A DNA stretch of 64,000 nucleotides from Bacillota bacterium (GCA_022706765.1 JAKJBX010000007.1:1-64000); one strand, 5' to 3'; shown: positions 7,444 to 15,531, numbered from the stretch's first letter. Notes: a model not told the origin generated them from the letters alone. Made by a program: numbers and translations.

Positions 7444-9915
7444 TTATACGCCCAGTTTGTTCCGTCTGATCTGCTCGACCTCCGTGAAGCTGTTGCTTGC
7501 TACGTGTCCGGCAAGCGGCATGATCTTTTGGTGGATGGCGTCAATAATCCAGTCCGCTTGGGGGAAGAAGTCCGTTTCCAGCTCAAAGCAGGGGGTGATC
7601 CAGTTTCTTGCGCCCACGCTGACGGGTGGTGCGTCAAGGTAGTCGAAGGCAAGCTCGGTGATGTTTGCGGCGATGTTCTTGACGAAGGAACCACGTTCGC
7701 AAGCATCGCTGGCAAGCACGATTTTGCCTGTCTTTTTGACGGATTCAACGACTTTTTCATAGTTAAATGGCACGATGGAGCGTGCGTCGATGATTTCGGC
7801 GCTGATGCCGTATTTGTCTTGCAGGATGTCCGCCGCCTCGGTCGCTTTATACAGTGTTGCGCCGATGGTCAGGATGGTGACGTCGCTGCCGGCACGCTTG
7901 ACGTCCGGCTCACCGAACGGGATTTCATAGTAGCCCTCCGGCACGCCGTCTTTATGGAACTGCTCACCGATTTCGTAAATCCTCTGGCTCTCAAAGAATA
8001 CAACGGGATCGGTGCCCGCAAGCGCCGTATTCATGAGCCCTTTTGCGTCATAAGGGGTGGCGGGGAATACGCATTTGAGCCCCGGGATATGTGCGACCAA
8101 ACTCGTCCAGTCCTGCGAGTGCTGTGCGCCGTACTTTGAGCCGATGGATACACGCAACACCACCGGCATTTTCAGCACGCCGGCGCTCATGGACTGCCAC
8201 TTGGACAGCTGGTTGAACACCTCGTCGCCTGCTCTGCCGATGAAATCGCAGTACATCAGCTCGACCAGCGCCCTGCCGCCGCTCATGGCGTAGCCGACTG
8301 CGCTGCCGACGATCGCCGCCTCGGAGATGGGGGAGTTAAACAGCCGGTGATACGGCAGTGATTCGGTTAACCCACGGTAGACCGCAAACGCGCCGCCCCA
8401 GTCCCTGTTGTCCTCGCCGTAGGCGACCAGGGTGGGGTCTTTATAGAACTTGTCGATGATCGCCTCAAACAGACCGTCGCGCAGCTGGTAGACCTTGTTC
8501 TTGGAAACGGGCTTGCCGTTTGCGTCATAGGCGTAGCGGATCTTGTTCTTGATTTGCTGAACTCTCGGGTTTTCTTCAAGCGGAATCAGCACATCTGGCG
8601 TCCTGTCCTCCATCTTTTCGATGTTGGTTTCCGAGAACATAATGCCCTCGATCGCCGCAGGGTTTTTGGCAAGGCTCATCCTCGGCGACACCGTATCGTC
8701 GATGGCGAGCTTGATCGCCTTGGTGATGAGGTCCTTCGCATAGGCGTCGATTTCGGCGATTTTCTCTTTGTTTGCGACCTTGGCGCTGATCAGCTGTGCG
8801 CTGTATCCTTTGAGCACGTCGTTTTCCGCCCACAGGTCCAGCTCTTCCCTGGTACGGTAGCTGCCCGAATCGGACGGCGAATGCCCCGTCATGCGGTAGA
8901 CGATGGTGTCGAGCAGCACGGGCCCTTTGTTTTGTTTGAGGATGTCGATCTTGCGGCGCATGGCGTCGATGACCGCCAGCGGGTTGTTGCCGTCCACACG
9001 CTCGGCGTGCATCTGGTCGGGGTTGACGCCGGCGCCGACCCTTGCGAGGACGTTGTACGCCATTGTCTCGCCGACGGTCTGACCGCCCATGCCGTAGAAA
9101 TTGTTAAAGAAGTTGAAGATGATCGGCAGTCCGCCCTTGAAGCCCTCTTCCCACAGCTGCGACAGCTGATCCATCGCCGCCATGCCGAGCGCCTCCCACA
9201 CAGGACCGCAGCCGAGGGATGCGTCGCCGACGTTGGACACGACGATGCCGCCCTTTTGGTTGACCCTTTTGTATAATGCGCCGCCCATCGCGATCGTGGC
9301 GCTGCCGCCGACGATGGCGTTGTTCGGATAGATGCCGAAATCGGTGAAGAAAGCGTGCATCGAACCGCCCAGACCCTTGTTGAAGCCGGTCTCGCGGGCA
9401 AAAATCTCTGCCAGCGCACCGTAGACCAAAAAGTCTATGGCAATGTCCTTGATGCGCCTTTGTCCGCCCTCGACCACCTTCAAAATGGCGCCGTCCATAA
9501 AGTTTTTCATAATGCCGTACAGCTCGTCGTCGCCGAGCTTTTCGATGCAGGACAGCCCCTTGGCGAGGATCTCGCCGTGGCTTCTGTGTGAGCCGAAGAT
9601 GTTGTCCTCACGGGTCAGCAGATATGCTTGACCGACCGCGGACGCCTCCTGACCCAACGACAGGTGGGCGGGACCGGGGTTGTTGTATTTGACGCCGTTG
9701 TACTCGCCTGCGGTTTTGATATCCAAGAGCATGGCTTCAAACTCACGGATAATCGCCATATCCCTGTAAATGCGGATAAAGTCGTCGTTTGAAAAGTTGG
9801 CTTTCTCGTCCTTAACGGTTTTTTGATACTGATTGACCGGGATGTCGGTGAACTTGACAAATCCGCTTTTACGCACATCCTGCGGACTGACCACCTGTGA
9901 TTTTGGCATGGACAT
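7444..9915 (-). CDS. 2-oxoacid dehydrogenase E1, fused alpha and beta subunits
   Basis: An 823-aa thiamine-diphosphate enzyme that decarboxylates a 2-oxoacid and passes the acyl group to the lipoyl arm of E2. Residues about 35-450 are an E1-alpha domain ([14 protein letters not shown]; diphosphate-binding [17 protein letters not shown] near 229 with [19 protein letters not shown]). From about 475 an E1-beta domain follows ([54 protein letters not shown]). The two subunits are usually separate genes. It is last in the deoR-E2-E3-E1 operon. Two ATGs (9915 and 9909) follow the SD AGGAG. Substrate (pyruvate, acetoin or branched chain) cannot be told from sequence alone. Confidence 0.92.
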   Translation of the reverse strand: MSMPKSQVVSPQDVRKSGFVKFTDIPVNQYQKTVKDEKANFSNDDFIRIYRDMAIIREFEAMLLDIKTAGEYNGVKYNNPGPAHLSLGQEASAVGQAYLLTREDNIFGSHRSHGEILAKGLSCIEKLGDDELYGIMKNFMDGAILKVVEGGQRRIKDIAIDFLVYGALAEIFARETGFNKGLGGSMHAFFTDFGIYPNNAIVGGSATIAMGGALYKRVNQKGGIVVSNVGDASLGCGPVWEALGMAAMDQLSQLWEEGFKGGLPIIFNFFNNFYGMGGQTVGETMAYNVLARVGAGVNPDQMHAERVDGNNPLAVIDAMRRKIDILKQNKGPVLLDTIVYRMTGHSPSDSGSYRTREELDLWAENDVLKGYSAQLISAKVANKEKIAEIDAYAKDLITKAIKLAIDDTVSPRMSLAKNPAAIEGIMFSETNIEKMEDRTPDVLIPLEENPRVQQIKNKIRYAYDANGKPVSKNKVYQLRDGLFEAIIDKFYKDPTLVAYGEDNRDWGGAFAVYRGLTESLPYHRLFNSPISEAAIVGSAVGYAMSGGRALVELMYCDFIGRAGDEVFNQLSKWQSMSAGVLKMPVVLRVSIGSKYGAQHSQDWTSLVAHIPGLKCVFPATPYDAKGLMNTALAGTDPVVFFESQRIYEIGEQFHKDGVPEGYYEIPFGEPDVKRAGSDVTILTIGATLYKATEAADILQDKYGISAEIIDARSIVPFNYEKVVESVKKTGKIVLASDACERGSFVKNIAANITELAFDYLDAPPVSVGARNWITPCFELETDFFPQADWIIDAIHQKIMPLAGHVASNSFTEVEQIRRNKLGV

Positions 9916-9944
9916 TCATCTCCTATACAGTTTTATACTAAAAA

Positions 9945-11294
9945 TTAGCACGCGAAAATGGTCTCTCTTATGATTTCGCAAACGGTCGGGTGGGGGAAGA
10001 CCAGCTCCTTGATGTCGCTGACCCGCATCTCCGTCTCCACCATGATGGCTGCGCCGTAGATGATTTCCGACGCGTAGTTGCCGATCAGGTGGGCGCCCAG
10101 CACCGTCCTGCGCTTTTTGTCGATGATCAGCTTGCAGATCCCGTCGCCGGCCAGGTTTTCGGCGACATACCTGCCGCTGTACATCATCTGCTGCGACACG
10201 ATTTCCACGTCCAACCCTTTTTCCTTTGCGGTCTCCTCCGTCTCGCCCACCGAGGCGACCTCGGGGCTGGTATAGATGACGGACGGGATGGCGTTGTAGC
10301 GCATCACATCACGCTTGCCCAGGATGTTGTTGACGGCGACCTCCGCCTCACGGTATGCCGTGTGGGCGAGCATATACCTGCCGTTGACGTCGCCTGCGGC
10401 ATAGATGCCTGCGACGTTGGTCTGCATCCTGCGGTCGGTGACGATTGCGCCCCGTTCGCAGTAAACGCCTGCGGCTTCAAGACCGATGTCTTTGGTCGAA
10501 GCCCGCCTGCCGATGGACAGCAGCACCTTGTCGGCGGGGACGGAAACGGTCTTGCCGTCCTGCTCGTAGACCACCGCGTTTTCGGTGACCTCGACGACCC
10601 TTGCGCCGAGATGAAAGACGACGCCCTTGTCGGTGTAGTTTTTGAGCAGGATGGCGGAAATCTCACGGTCGGTCGGTCCGGCAATGGTGGGCAGCATCTC
10701 GATGACGGTCACCTTTGCGCCGGCAGAGTTGAAATAGGACGCCATTTCAAGCCCGATGACGCCGCCGCCGATGACCACAAGGCTTTCCGGAACGGCGGGA
10801 AGGTCGAGTATCTCACGGTTGGTCAGCACCAGACCGTTCGCCAGCCCCTCCTTAACGCCCTTGATCGGGGGGATGACAGGCTCCGAGCCTGTGCAGATCA
10901 GGAGGTTCCTGCCCTCGTATGTATCGCCGCCGACCCTGACGGTGTTTTTGCCGGTTAGCATGCCTTCGCCCGTGACGACCGTGACTTTGTTCGCTTTCAT
11001 CAGCGCCGCCACGCCCGAAACGAGCGTTTTGACCACCCGGTTTTTGCGCGCGACGACCGCCGCATGGTCGATCGACGCCCCTGAAATATTCACGCCGTAC
11101 TGCGCGCCGTGTTTAGCGTAGTCGAGCACCTTTGCGCTGTGCAGCAGCGCCTTGGACGGGATGCAGCCCTCGTTGAGGCACACACCGCCAAGCGCGCGCT
11201 TTTCTATCAGCAGGACTTTTTGTCCCGCATGTCCCGCACGTTCGGCAGCAAGGTAGCCCGCAGGACCTCCGCCGAGAACGATCAAATCAAACAT
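9945..11294 (-). CDS. lpdA: dihydrolipoyl dehydrogenase (E3)
   Basis: A 449-aa FAD flavoprotein that reoxidises dihydrolipoamide on E2 with NAD. The N-terminal GGGPAGYLAAERA binds FAD. The redox disulfide is in GGVCLNEGCIPSKALLHSAK, a second dinucleotide fold has VVIGGGVIGLEMASYF, and the FAD motif IYAAGDVNG follows. The C-terminal catalytic His-Glu pair is in FPHPTVCEIIRE. Length is slightly short for the family (about 460-470). It sits between E2 and E1 with short gaps, so it is the dedicated E3 of this complex. Confidence 0.95.
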   Translation of the reverse strand: MFDLIVLGGGPAGYLAAERAGHAGQKVLLIEKRALGGVCLNEGCIPSKALLHSAKVLDYAKHGAQYGVNISGASIDHAAVVARKNRVVKTLVSGVAALMKANKVTVVTGEGMLTGKNTVRVGGDTYEGRNLLICTGSEPVIPPIKGVKEGLANGLVLTNREILDLPAVPESLVVIGGGVIGLEMASYFNSAGAKVTVIEMLPTIAGPTDREISAILLKNYTDKGVVFHLGARVVEVTENAVVYEQDGKTVSVPADKVLLSIGRRASTKDIGLEAAGVYCERGAIVTDRRMQTNVAGIYAAGDVNGRYMLAHTAYREAEVAVNNILGKRDVMRYNAIPSVIYTSPEVASVGETEETAKEKGLDVEIVSQQMMYSGRYVAENLAGDGICKLIIDKKRRTVLGAHLIGNYASEIIYGAAIMVETEMRVSDIKELVFPHPTVCEIIRETIFAC

Positions 11295-11311
11295 TTGGTT
11301 TTAGCCTCCCT

Positions 11312-12628
11312 CTATAATGCCAGCGTCAGGCTGAAATTTTCAAGATTTTTGACGATTTCCTGCAAGAACCTTGCAGCAGGCGCACCGTCGACCGCCCTGT
11401 GGTCAAAGGTGAGCGACAGCCCCATCGCCGGATAGGCTGCGCCGTTTTTAGTGCGCTCCGTGATGCCGCACACGCCGAGTATGCCAGTTTGAGGCGGGTT
11501 GAGCACGGGGGTGAAGGACTCGATCCCCAGCGTGCCGAGGTTGGTGATGGTAAAGGTGCCGCCGGTCAGCAGATCGGGGCTGATCGTCCCCTCCTTGCAG
11601 GCAGCCGTCAGCGCCTTGGTCTGCTGCGAGATTTCCGTCAGCGACAGCGTTTCCGCGCCAAACAGCGTCGGCACCATAAGCCCCCTCGGCGTGTCGCAGG
11701 CGACGCCGATGTTGGCGGTGTTGTAAAGGCGCATCGTTTCGCCCATGAAGTGGGCGTTCATGTCCTTGTGTTTCAGCAGCGCCCTTGAAACGGCGTAGAC
11801 GATGATGTCGTTGATGGTGATGTTCGGCAGCCCCAGCGCTTCCGCACGGTCTTTGAGCTTTTTGCGGAAAGCGATGACGTCACTTGCGTCAAACGAGGAA
11901 TTCAGCGTCAGCTGCGCGCTGTTTGCCAGCGAAGCGTGCATGGACTTGGCGATCAGCTTACGGATGTTCGACAGCTTCACATCCTCGAACGCCGCGCCGC
12001 TCTGCGGCGTATGCACCGCAGCGGGCGCACTGAGATCCACCGCCGATACCCTGCCGCCGATGCCCGTGCCCTCAATGTCTGCGCCGCTCTGCCGGTACTC
12101 GTCCTTTGCGCCGGGGGTCGCCAGCTTGCCGAGTTCGATGACCTTCTGCACGTCACGTTCGATCACCCTGCCGTTTGCACCGGTCGGCTGCGCATAGCGC
12201 ACATCCGCGCCGCTCTTTTCGGCAAGGTTTCTCGCACGGGGGGATATTTTGATAAAGTCGCCGCTTTGGACGGGTTGGACGGCTTCGGTTGCGGATGCTG
12301 CTTCGGCGGGCTTTTCGACGGGCGTTTCTGTGACAACGGGCGCTGCTTGCGCCTGTCCGGCGCGGGGGTCAAACTGCGCCGTATCCTCGCCGTCGCTGCC
12401 GACGACGCACACATTCAGCAGACACTCCACGTCGTCTCCCTCGTCGAAGAAGATCGCCAGCATGGTGCCGTCAACCTTTGCCTCCTCCTCAAAGGACGCC
12501 TTGTCGGTCTCGTAGGCAAACAGCACATCGCCGGCGCTGACCTTGTCGCCGACCTTTTTGTGCCACTTGGTAATGATGCAGCTTTCGACTGACTGCCCCT
12601 GCTTGGGCATGATAATCGGTGTCGCCAT
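11312..12628 (-). CDS. dihydrolipoamide acyltransferase (E2)
   Basis: A 438-aa core subunit of the 2-oxoacid dehydrogenase complex. Residues 1-80 are a lipoyl domain with the lipoylated lysine in ETDKASFEEE (about residue 44). An Ala/Pro/Glu linker follows. A peripheral-subunit-binding domain is at about 128-165 (SPRARNLAEKSGADVRY, GANGRVIERDVQ), then a shorter second motif of the same type (GADIEGTGIGGRVSAVDL, 185-205). The acyltransferase domain ends with the catalytic DHRAVDGAPAARFLQ near residue 412. It is the first enzyme gene after the DeoR regulator. Confidence 0.94.
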   Translation of the reverse strand: MATPIIMPKQGQSVESCIITKWHKKVGDKVSAGDVLFAYETDKASFEEEAKVDGTMLAIFFDEGDDVECLLNVCVVGSDGEDTAQFDPRAGQAQAAPVVTETPVEKPAEAASATEAVQPVQSGDFIKISPRARNLAEKSGADVRYAQPTGANGRVIERDVQKVIELGKLATPGAKDEYRQSGADIEGTGIGGRVSAVDLSAPAAVHTPQSGAAFEDVKLSNIRKLIAKSMHASLANSAQLTLNSSFDASDVIAFRKKLKDRAEALGLPNITINDIIVYAVSRALLKHKDMNAHFMGETMRLYNTANIGVACDTPRGLMVPTLFGAETLSLTEISQQTKALTAACKEGTISPDLLTGGTFTITNLGTLGIESFTPVLNPPQTGILGVCGITERTKNGAAYPAMGLSLTFDHRAVDGAPAARFLQEIVKNLENFSLTLAL

Positions 12629-12670
12629 TTAACAATCATTCCTTTCCTTGATAAAAATCTCTGTTAAACC

Positions 12671-13429
12671 TTACAGCACGGTCCGCTTTCCGCCCCTGCC
12701 GAGTTGCCTGATGATGTCCTTAGGGAAACGGTCGTCGCTGATCAGCGTGTCGATGTCGCCGGGTTTTGCGAAAGTAAAGGGCAGGTTTTTGCCCAGCTTG
12801 GAGCTGTCCATCAGGACGATGACCTTGCTTGCCTTTTCGATGACACGCTTTTTGATTTCACATTCGTTAAAGTCGCCACCGGTAAAGCCGTTCTTCATGG
12901 AAAAGCCCGACGCCGCCATAAATGCGATGTCGATGTTGATATTGTCCAGAAAATTGAGCGCCGTGATCCCCGAAAACGACAGGTTTTCACGGCTGAGGCT
13001 GCCGCCGATGGCGTTGACGGTCGCATTCGGGTTTTTGATACATTCGAGCGCGATGTTCGGCGAGCTGGTGGTGATGAACAGCTTTTGGCTGTCCAAAAAC
13101 TGCGCCAGGCACATCACCGTCGTGCCTGAGTCCAAAAAGATGGAGCGGTCCTCCTCGATGCAGCCGAGCGCCTTTTTTGCGATGGCGGTTTTCTCCGCCA
13201 TGTTTTCAAGCGTGCGGGTGGCATACAGCTCTTCCTTGATCCTCGACAGGTGCGAAATGCTCTTTGCGCCGCCTTTTGTGCGGACGGCGACGCCCATTTC
13301 TTCCAGCTTTTGAAGGTCGCGCCTCAGCGTCATTGACGACACGCCGGGCAGCAGCGCTTCCAGCTCGGTCAGCTTGACCTCGCCCTTTTCCTGTATGTAT
13401 TGTTTGATTTGCGCAATACGCTCCTGCAT
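12671..13429 (-). CDS. DeoR-family transcriptional regulator
   Basis: 252 aa. Residues about 1-57 form a DeoR winged helix-turn-helix (MQERIAQIKQYIQEKGEVKL, SSMTLRRDLQKLEEMGV). The rest is a DeoR C-terminal sugar-phosphate-type sensor (IFLDSGTTVMCLAQFL, ITTSSPNIALE, NAIGGSLSRENLSFSG, MDSSKLGKNL). It is the first gene of the minus-strand operon, 42 bp before E2, and an inverted repeat lies just downstream of its own promoter, so autoregulation and control of the dehydrogenase genes is likely. A DeoR with a 2-oxoacid dehydrogenase is unusual; the effector is unknown. Confidence 0.9.
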   Translation of the reverse strand: MQERIAQIKQYIQEKGEVKLTELEALLPGVSSMTLRRDLQKLEEMGVAVRTKGGAKSISHLSRIKEELYATRTLENMAEKTAIAKKALGCIEEDRSIFLDSGTTVMCLAQFLDSQKLFITTSSPNIALECIKNPNATVNAIGGSLSRENLSFSGITALNFLDNINIDIAFMAASGFSMKNGFTGGDFNECEIKKRVIEKASKVIVLMDSSKLGKNLPFTFAKPGDIDTLISDDRFPKDIIRQLGRGGKRTVL

Positions 13430-13444
13430 TTTTTCACACCCCTG

Positions 13445-13482
13445 ATGTTAAATTATAACACAATCATTATAATTATTAACAT
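13445..13482 (-). promoter_or_regulatory. putative operator of the deoR-E2-E3-E1 operon
   Basis: Inverted repeat with arms ATGTTAA..ATTATAA and TTATAATTATTAACAT (14 of 16 with a 2-nt gap) around an 8-nt centre. It begins 5 bp downstream of the -10 box and ends before the SD, the position of a repressor site. Confidence 0.6.
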
Positions 13483-13486
13483 TTCT

Positions 13487-13515
13487 ATCATATACCAACC
13501 GGCCGCATCTGTCAA
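13487..13515 (-). promoter_or_regulatory. promoter of the deoR operon
   Basis: TTGACA (13515-13510), 17-bp spacer, TATGAT (13492-13487) on the minus strand. Confidence 0.85.
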
Positions 13516-13551
13516 GCCTTTGTTAGGGGAAATAATATTTCCAAAAACCTA

Positions 13552-13580
13552 TTGCATAATTTTTCTAAGTATGATAGAAT
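13552..13580 (+). promoter_or_regulatory. possible plus-strand promoter into the RNA region
   Basis: TTGCAT (13552-13557), 17-bp spacer, TAGAAT (13575-13580). TTGCAT-17-TATAAT is also used before rpsJ and modA in this window. A transcript from here would run antisense to the minus-strand RNA and end at the terminator at 13775-13812. Confidence 0.45.
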
Positions 13581-13599
13581 GCTTCTAACGGAAGCATGG

Positions 13600-13696
13600 A
13601 CAAACAAAAAAGCGGCAGGTCAACGTGTTAGCGCACATTGAGCCCTGCATACAGGTGAAACCACCACCCATACGCAACCGGATAACCAGCACCGCT
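13600..13696 (-). ncRNA. candidate structured small RNA with own promoter and terminator
   Basis: The transcript would start at about 13696 and end in the T-run at 13611-13605. It folds into a three-way junction. A closing stem pairs GCGGTG..GGT with ACC.TGCCGC. Hairpin 1 is an 11-bp stem, GCGTATGGGTG with CACCTGTATGC, including three G-U pairs. Hairpin 2 is CAATGTG with CACGTTG, with one U-G pair. The G-U pairs would be A-C mismatches on the other strand, so the minus strand is the RNA strand. The start predicted from the -10 box falls at the first base of the closing stem. I do not recognise the family; the SRP, 6S and common riboswitch cores are absent. Confidence 0.65.
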
Positions 13697-13701
13697 ATCT
13701 T

Positions 13702-13730
13702 AGTATAGCACATTCTTCCTCCGTTTTCAA
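13702..13730 (-). promoter_or_regulatory. promoter of the candidate small RNA
   Basis: TTGAAA (13730-13725), 17-bp spacer, TATACT (13707-13702) on the minus strand; predicted start 13696-13695. Confidence 0.75.
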
Positions 13731-13774
13731 GGGGGGGATGGCTGGCGTTTCGGGAATTCTGACAGGACTTAACA

Positions 13775-13812
13775 GCGTGTAGGGTTTGCTTTTGGCAGCC
13801 TGCACGCTTTTT
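13775..13812 (+). terminator. plus-strand terminator in the RNA region
   Basis: GCGTGTAGG pairs with CCTGCACGC (one U-G pair, valid only on the plus strand) and is followed by TTTTT. No gene precedes it on this strand, which suggests a non-coding transcript from about 13590. Confidence 0.6.
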
Positions 13813-13834
13813 ATATTTTGGAAGTGTTTCCGGT

Positions 13835-13957
13835 AAACCGGGGCACGGCGTCCGGCGGCAAACGGGCGCCTGTTCTCGGGATTATCGGAAATCGGCGGTG
13901 TATCACCGGACGAGTAAGCTGCGGGAATGGCTTTTGTACGCCTGCGTCGGTGCCCCA
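13835..13957 (+). ncRNA. possible structured RNA upstream of veg
   Basis: GGGGCAC (about 13840) pairs with GTGCCCC (about 13950), enclosing further stems: GGCGTCCG/CGGGCGCC (with a U-G pair that favours the plus strand), CGGTG/CACCG and CTCG/CGAG. It is GC-rich inside an AT-rich gap. I could not match it to a known riboswitch, and no clear promoter or U-run defines its ends. Confidence 0.35.
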
Positions 13958-13990
13958 GCTTAAAAGTTTATGAAATTTTTCAAAAAATAC

Positions 13991-14019
13991 TTGCCAAAAC
14001 CATAAAAACTTGCTATAAT
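13991..14019 (+). promoter_or_regulatory. veg promoter 1
   Basis: TTGCCA (13991-13996), 17-bp spacer, TATAAT (14014-14019). Confidence 0.8.
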
Positions 14020-14038
14020 GTAAATTTTTCTTTACATT
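14017..14038. promoter_or_regulatory. inverted repeat between the veg promoters
   Basis: AATGTAAA and TTTACATT separated by 6 bp. It overlaps the -10 of promoter 1 and the -35 of promoter 2, so a bound protein would affect both. Confidence 0.4.
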
Positions 14039-14059
14039 TCTTGAAAACTGTGGTATAAT
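14031..14059 (+). promoter_or_regulatory. veg promoter 2
   Basis: TTTACA (14031-14036), 17-bp spacer, TATAAT (14054-14059). The predicted start, about 14066, leaves a short leader with the SD GAGGTG. Confidence 0.8.
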
Positions 14060-14099
14060 AAATCCAGTATAGTAAAGAATGAAGAGGTGTTATAAGAAG

Positions 14100-14351
14100 A
14101 TGGGCGAGAGGGACGAACTGCTTAAAATCCGGAATGTGCTGGAAAACAGCATCGGGCAAAAGGTTCGGCTGACAGCTAAGAAGGGCAGAAAGAAATCAGT
14201 GGTCAGGCAGGGTGTGATTGAGGAAACCTTCCCCAGCATATTCATCGTCAAGCTCGATAACACCATCCAGCAGTTGTCGTCGTCGTCACGGCGCGTATCA
14301 TACAGCTACACCGACGTTCTCACCAAGGCGATCGAGGTCGTACGGTGCTGA
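14100..14351 (+). CDS. veg: Veg protein
   Basis: 83 aa from the ATG at 14100; the in-frame ATG at 14079 lies too close to the second transcription start and lacks an SD, while GAGGTG stands 10 nt before 14100. The sequence has the Veg (DUF1021) pattern: IRNVLENSIGQKVRLTAKKGRKKSVVRQG, then EETFPSIFIVKLD and RRVSYSYTDVLTKAIEV. Veg folds as a small Sm/KOW-like beta barrel; in Bacillus subtilis it is highly expressed and stimulates biofilm formation. Two strong tandem promoters agree with high expression. Confidence 0.88.
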   Translation: MGERDELLKIRNVLENSIGQKVRLTAKKGRKKSVVRQGVIEETFPSIFIVKLDNTIQQLSSSSRRVSYSYTDVLTKAIEVVRC

Positions 14352-14367
14352 TTTTGCAAAATAATGC

Positions 14368-14396
14368 TTGACAACAGCGGTTTTGTGTGTTAAGAT
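14368..14396 (+). promoter_or_regulatory. promoter of the infC-rpmI-rplT operon
   Basis: TTGACA (14368-14373), 17-bp spacer, TAAGAT (14391-14396); start near 14403. Confidence 0.85.
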
Positions 14397-14402
14397 ACCA
14401 GC

Positions 14403-14522
14403 GAATTGAATATTTATTTAAAAGAAGAAGTTATCCGCATCACTTCTCACCTCACGGCGATTTTCGGCTTTGAGTGTTGAACATTAAAGGTCCGGCGGGT
14501 AGCTTTTGCTGCCCGCTTTTTT
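14403..14522 (+). promoter_or_regulatory. infC leader with attenuator terminator (L20/infC-leader type)
   Basis: The leader ends in a strong intrinsic terminator, GCGGGTAGC/GCTGCCCGC with a TTTT loop and six T residues (14495-14522), about 210 nt before the infC start. Upstream lies a segment containing GCATCACTTCTCACCTCACG that could form an antiterminator. In Firmicutes this operon is controlled by L20-mediated attenuation in the leader. I assign it by position and architecture; a second perfect hairpin (14522-14550) follows. Confidence 0.65.
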
Positions 14523-14700
14523 GTTGGTTATTACAGCGTAATAACCAACAACAATTAATTCATTCCTTAGCAAAGGTTTCCGGCGATGCGCTTATTACTT
14601 TCCCCACGACAGGCAGCCACGGGAAAAGCCCTTGGCAAAGATTTCCGGCAAGGTAAAAGCCCTTGGTAAAGGGTCATGGCGATGCTTACTATCAACATAG
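14522..14700 (+). repeat. repeat-rich spacer before infC
   Basis: It holds a perfect hairpin (TTGGTTATTAC/GTAATAACCAA) and one copy of the dispersed motif ATTCATTCCTTAGCAAAGG with CGGCGATG. Related pieces (AAAAGCCCTTGGCAAAG, AAGCCCTTGGTAAAGG) follow in tandem. The same motif recurs at 15990, 16101, 40831 and 59521. No gene is seen. Confidence 0.55.
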
Positions 14701-14732
14701 TAACTCGCAACTATATTTGGAGGTGTAATGTT

Positions 14733-15251
14733 ATCAGCAAAGAATTGATGATCAATGAAAAAATCAGGGACAAAGAGGTTCGCTTGATTGGCGACGACGG
14801 CGCACAGCTTGGCATTATTCCGCTCAGGCAGGCGCTTGATATGGCTGCCGACAAGAATCTGGATTTGGTGAAGATTGCGCCGCAGGCAGTTCCGCCGGTG
14901 TGCAAGATCATGGACTACGGCAAATACCGGTTCGAGCTTGCCAAAAAGGAAAAGGAACAGCGCAAAAACCAAAAGATCGTTGTCGTTAAAGAGGTTCGCA
15001 TAACCCCGAACATTGACGACCACGACTTTAACACCAAGCTGAGCAATGCTATCAAGTTCTTGAAAGCGGGCGACAAGGTCAAGGTCACCGTGCGTTTCAG
15101 GGGCAGGGAAGTGACGCATTCGTCCCTCGGCGAAGTGCTGCTCGTGCGCTTCGGCGAAGAGATCCAGCAGTACGGCACAGTGGAAAAGCGGCCTAAGCTC
15201 GAAGGTAAAAATATGTTTATGTTCATCTCGCCCAACGCCAAGCCGGAATAA
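14733..15251 (+). CDS. infC: translation initiation factor IF-3
   Basis: IF-3 binds the 30S subunit, prevents premature 50S joining and checks the start codon. The N-domain has INEKIRDKEVRLIGDDGAQL and PPVCKIMDYGKYRFE. A Lys-rich linker and the C-domain follow (KEVRITPNIDDHDFNTKL, FLKAGDKVKVTVRFRGRE, KNMFMFISP). The SD GGAGG (14719-14723) stands 9 nt before an in-frame ATC at 14733, and ISKEL then aligns with the usual N-terminus. No ATG, GTG or TTG is in frame at a usable distance. The next in-frame ATG is 14748, and the ATG at 14728 is out of frame. A rare AUC start is therefore inferred, as is typical of infC autoregulation. Confidence 0.93.
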   Translation: MSKELMINEKIRDKEVRLIGDDGAQLGIIPLRQALDMAADKNLDLVKIAPQAVPPVCKIMDYGKYRFELAKKEKEQRKNQKIVVVKEVRITPNIDDHDFNTKLSNAIKFLKAGDKVKVTVRFRGREVTHSSLGEVLLVRFGEEIQQYGTVEKRPKLEGKNMFMFISPNAKPE

Positions 15252-15330
15252 TTCCGTCCGGGCTTGGGACGAGCATTGATTATAATGCCGTGCCTTAACC
15301 GGTACATCAATACGAAAGGAGATTTGTATT

Positions 15331-15531
15331 ATGGCAGGTAAAATTAAGACGCATAAGGGTGCTGCAAAAAGATTTTCGCTGACCAAATCGGGAAAAGTTA
15401 AAAGAGGTCATGCGTTTCGCAGTCACATATTGAACAAAAAGACGACCAAAAGAAAAAGAACGCTGCGCAAGCTCGGCTATGCATCCGATGCGAATGCCGC
15501 AACCATCAGAAAGCTGATTCCGTACAAATAA
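15331..15531 (+). CDS. rpmI: 50S ribosomal protein L35
   Basis: 66 aa, very basic, with the family start [20 protein letters not shown] and the block [20 protein letters not shown]. Part of the large subunit. Second gene of infC-rpmI-rplT, SD AAAGGAG before the ATG. It is co-transcribed and thus under the L20-type leader control. Confidence 0.96.
   Translation: MAGKIKTHKGAAKRFSLTKSGKVKRGHAFRSHILNKKTTKRKRTLRKLGYASDANAATIRKLIPYK

Noticed and set aside
7297-8139. Long plus-strand reading frame opposite the E1 gene
   Set aside because: It lies antisense to a clear E1 coding sequence, has no family similarity and follows from high GC at codon position three. The same holds for frames opposite E3 and E2 (9990-10958, 11936-12592).
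13600-13696. SRP (4.5S/scRNA) or 6S RNA
   Set aside because: The universal SRP apical core (GGAAG..AGCAG) is missing, and the fold is a three-way junction of about 95 nt rather than a long rod.
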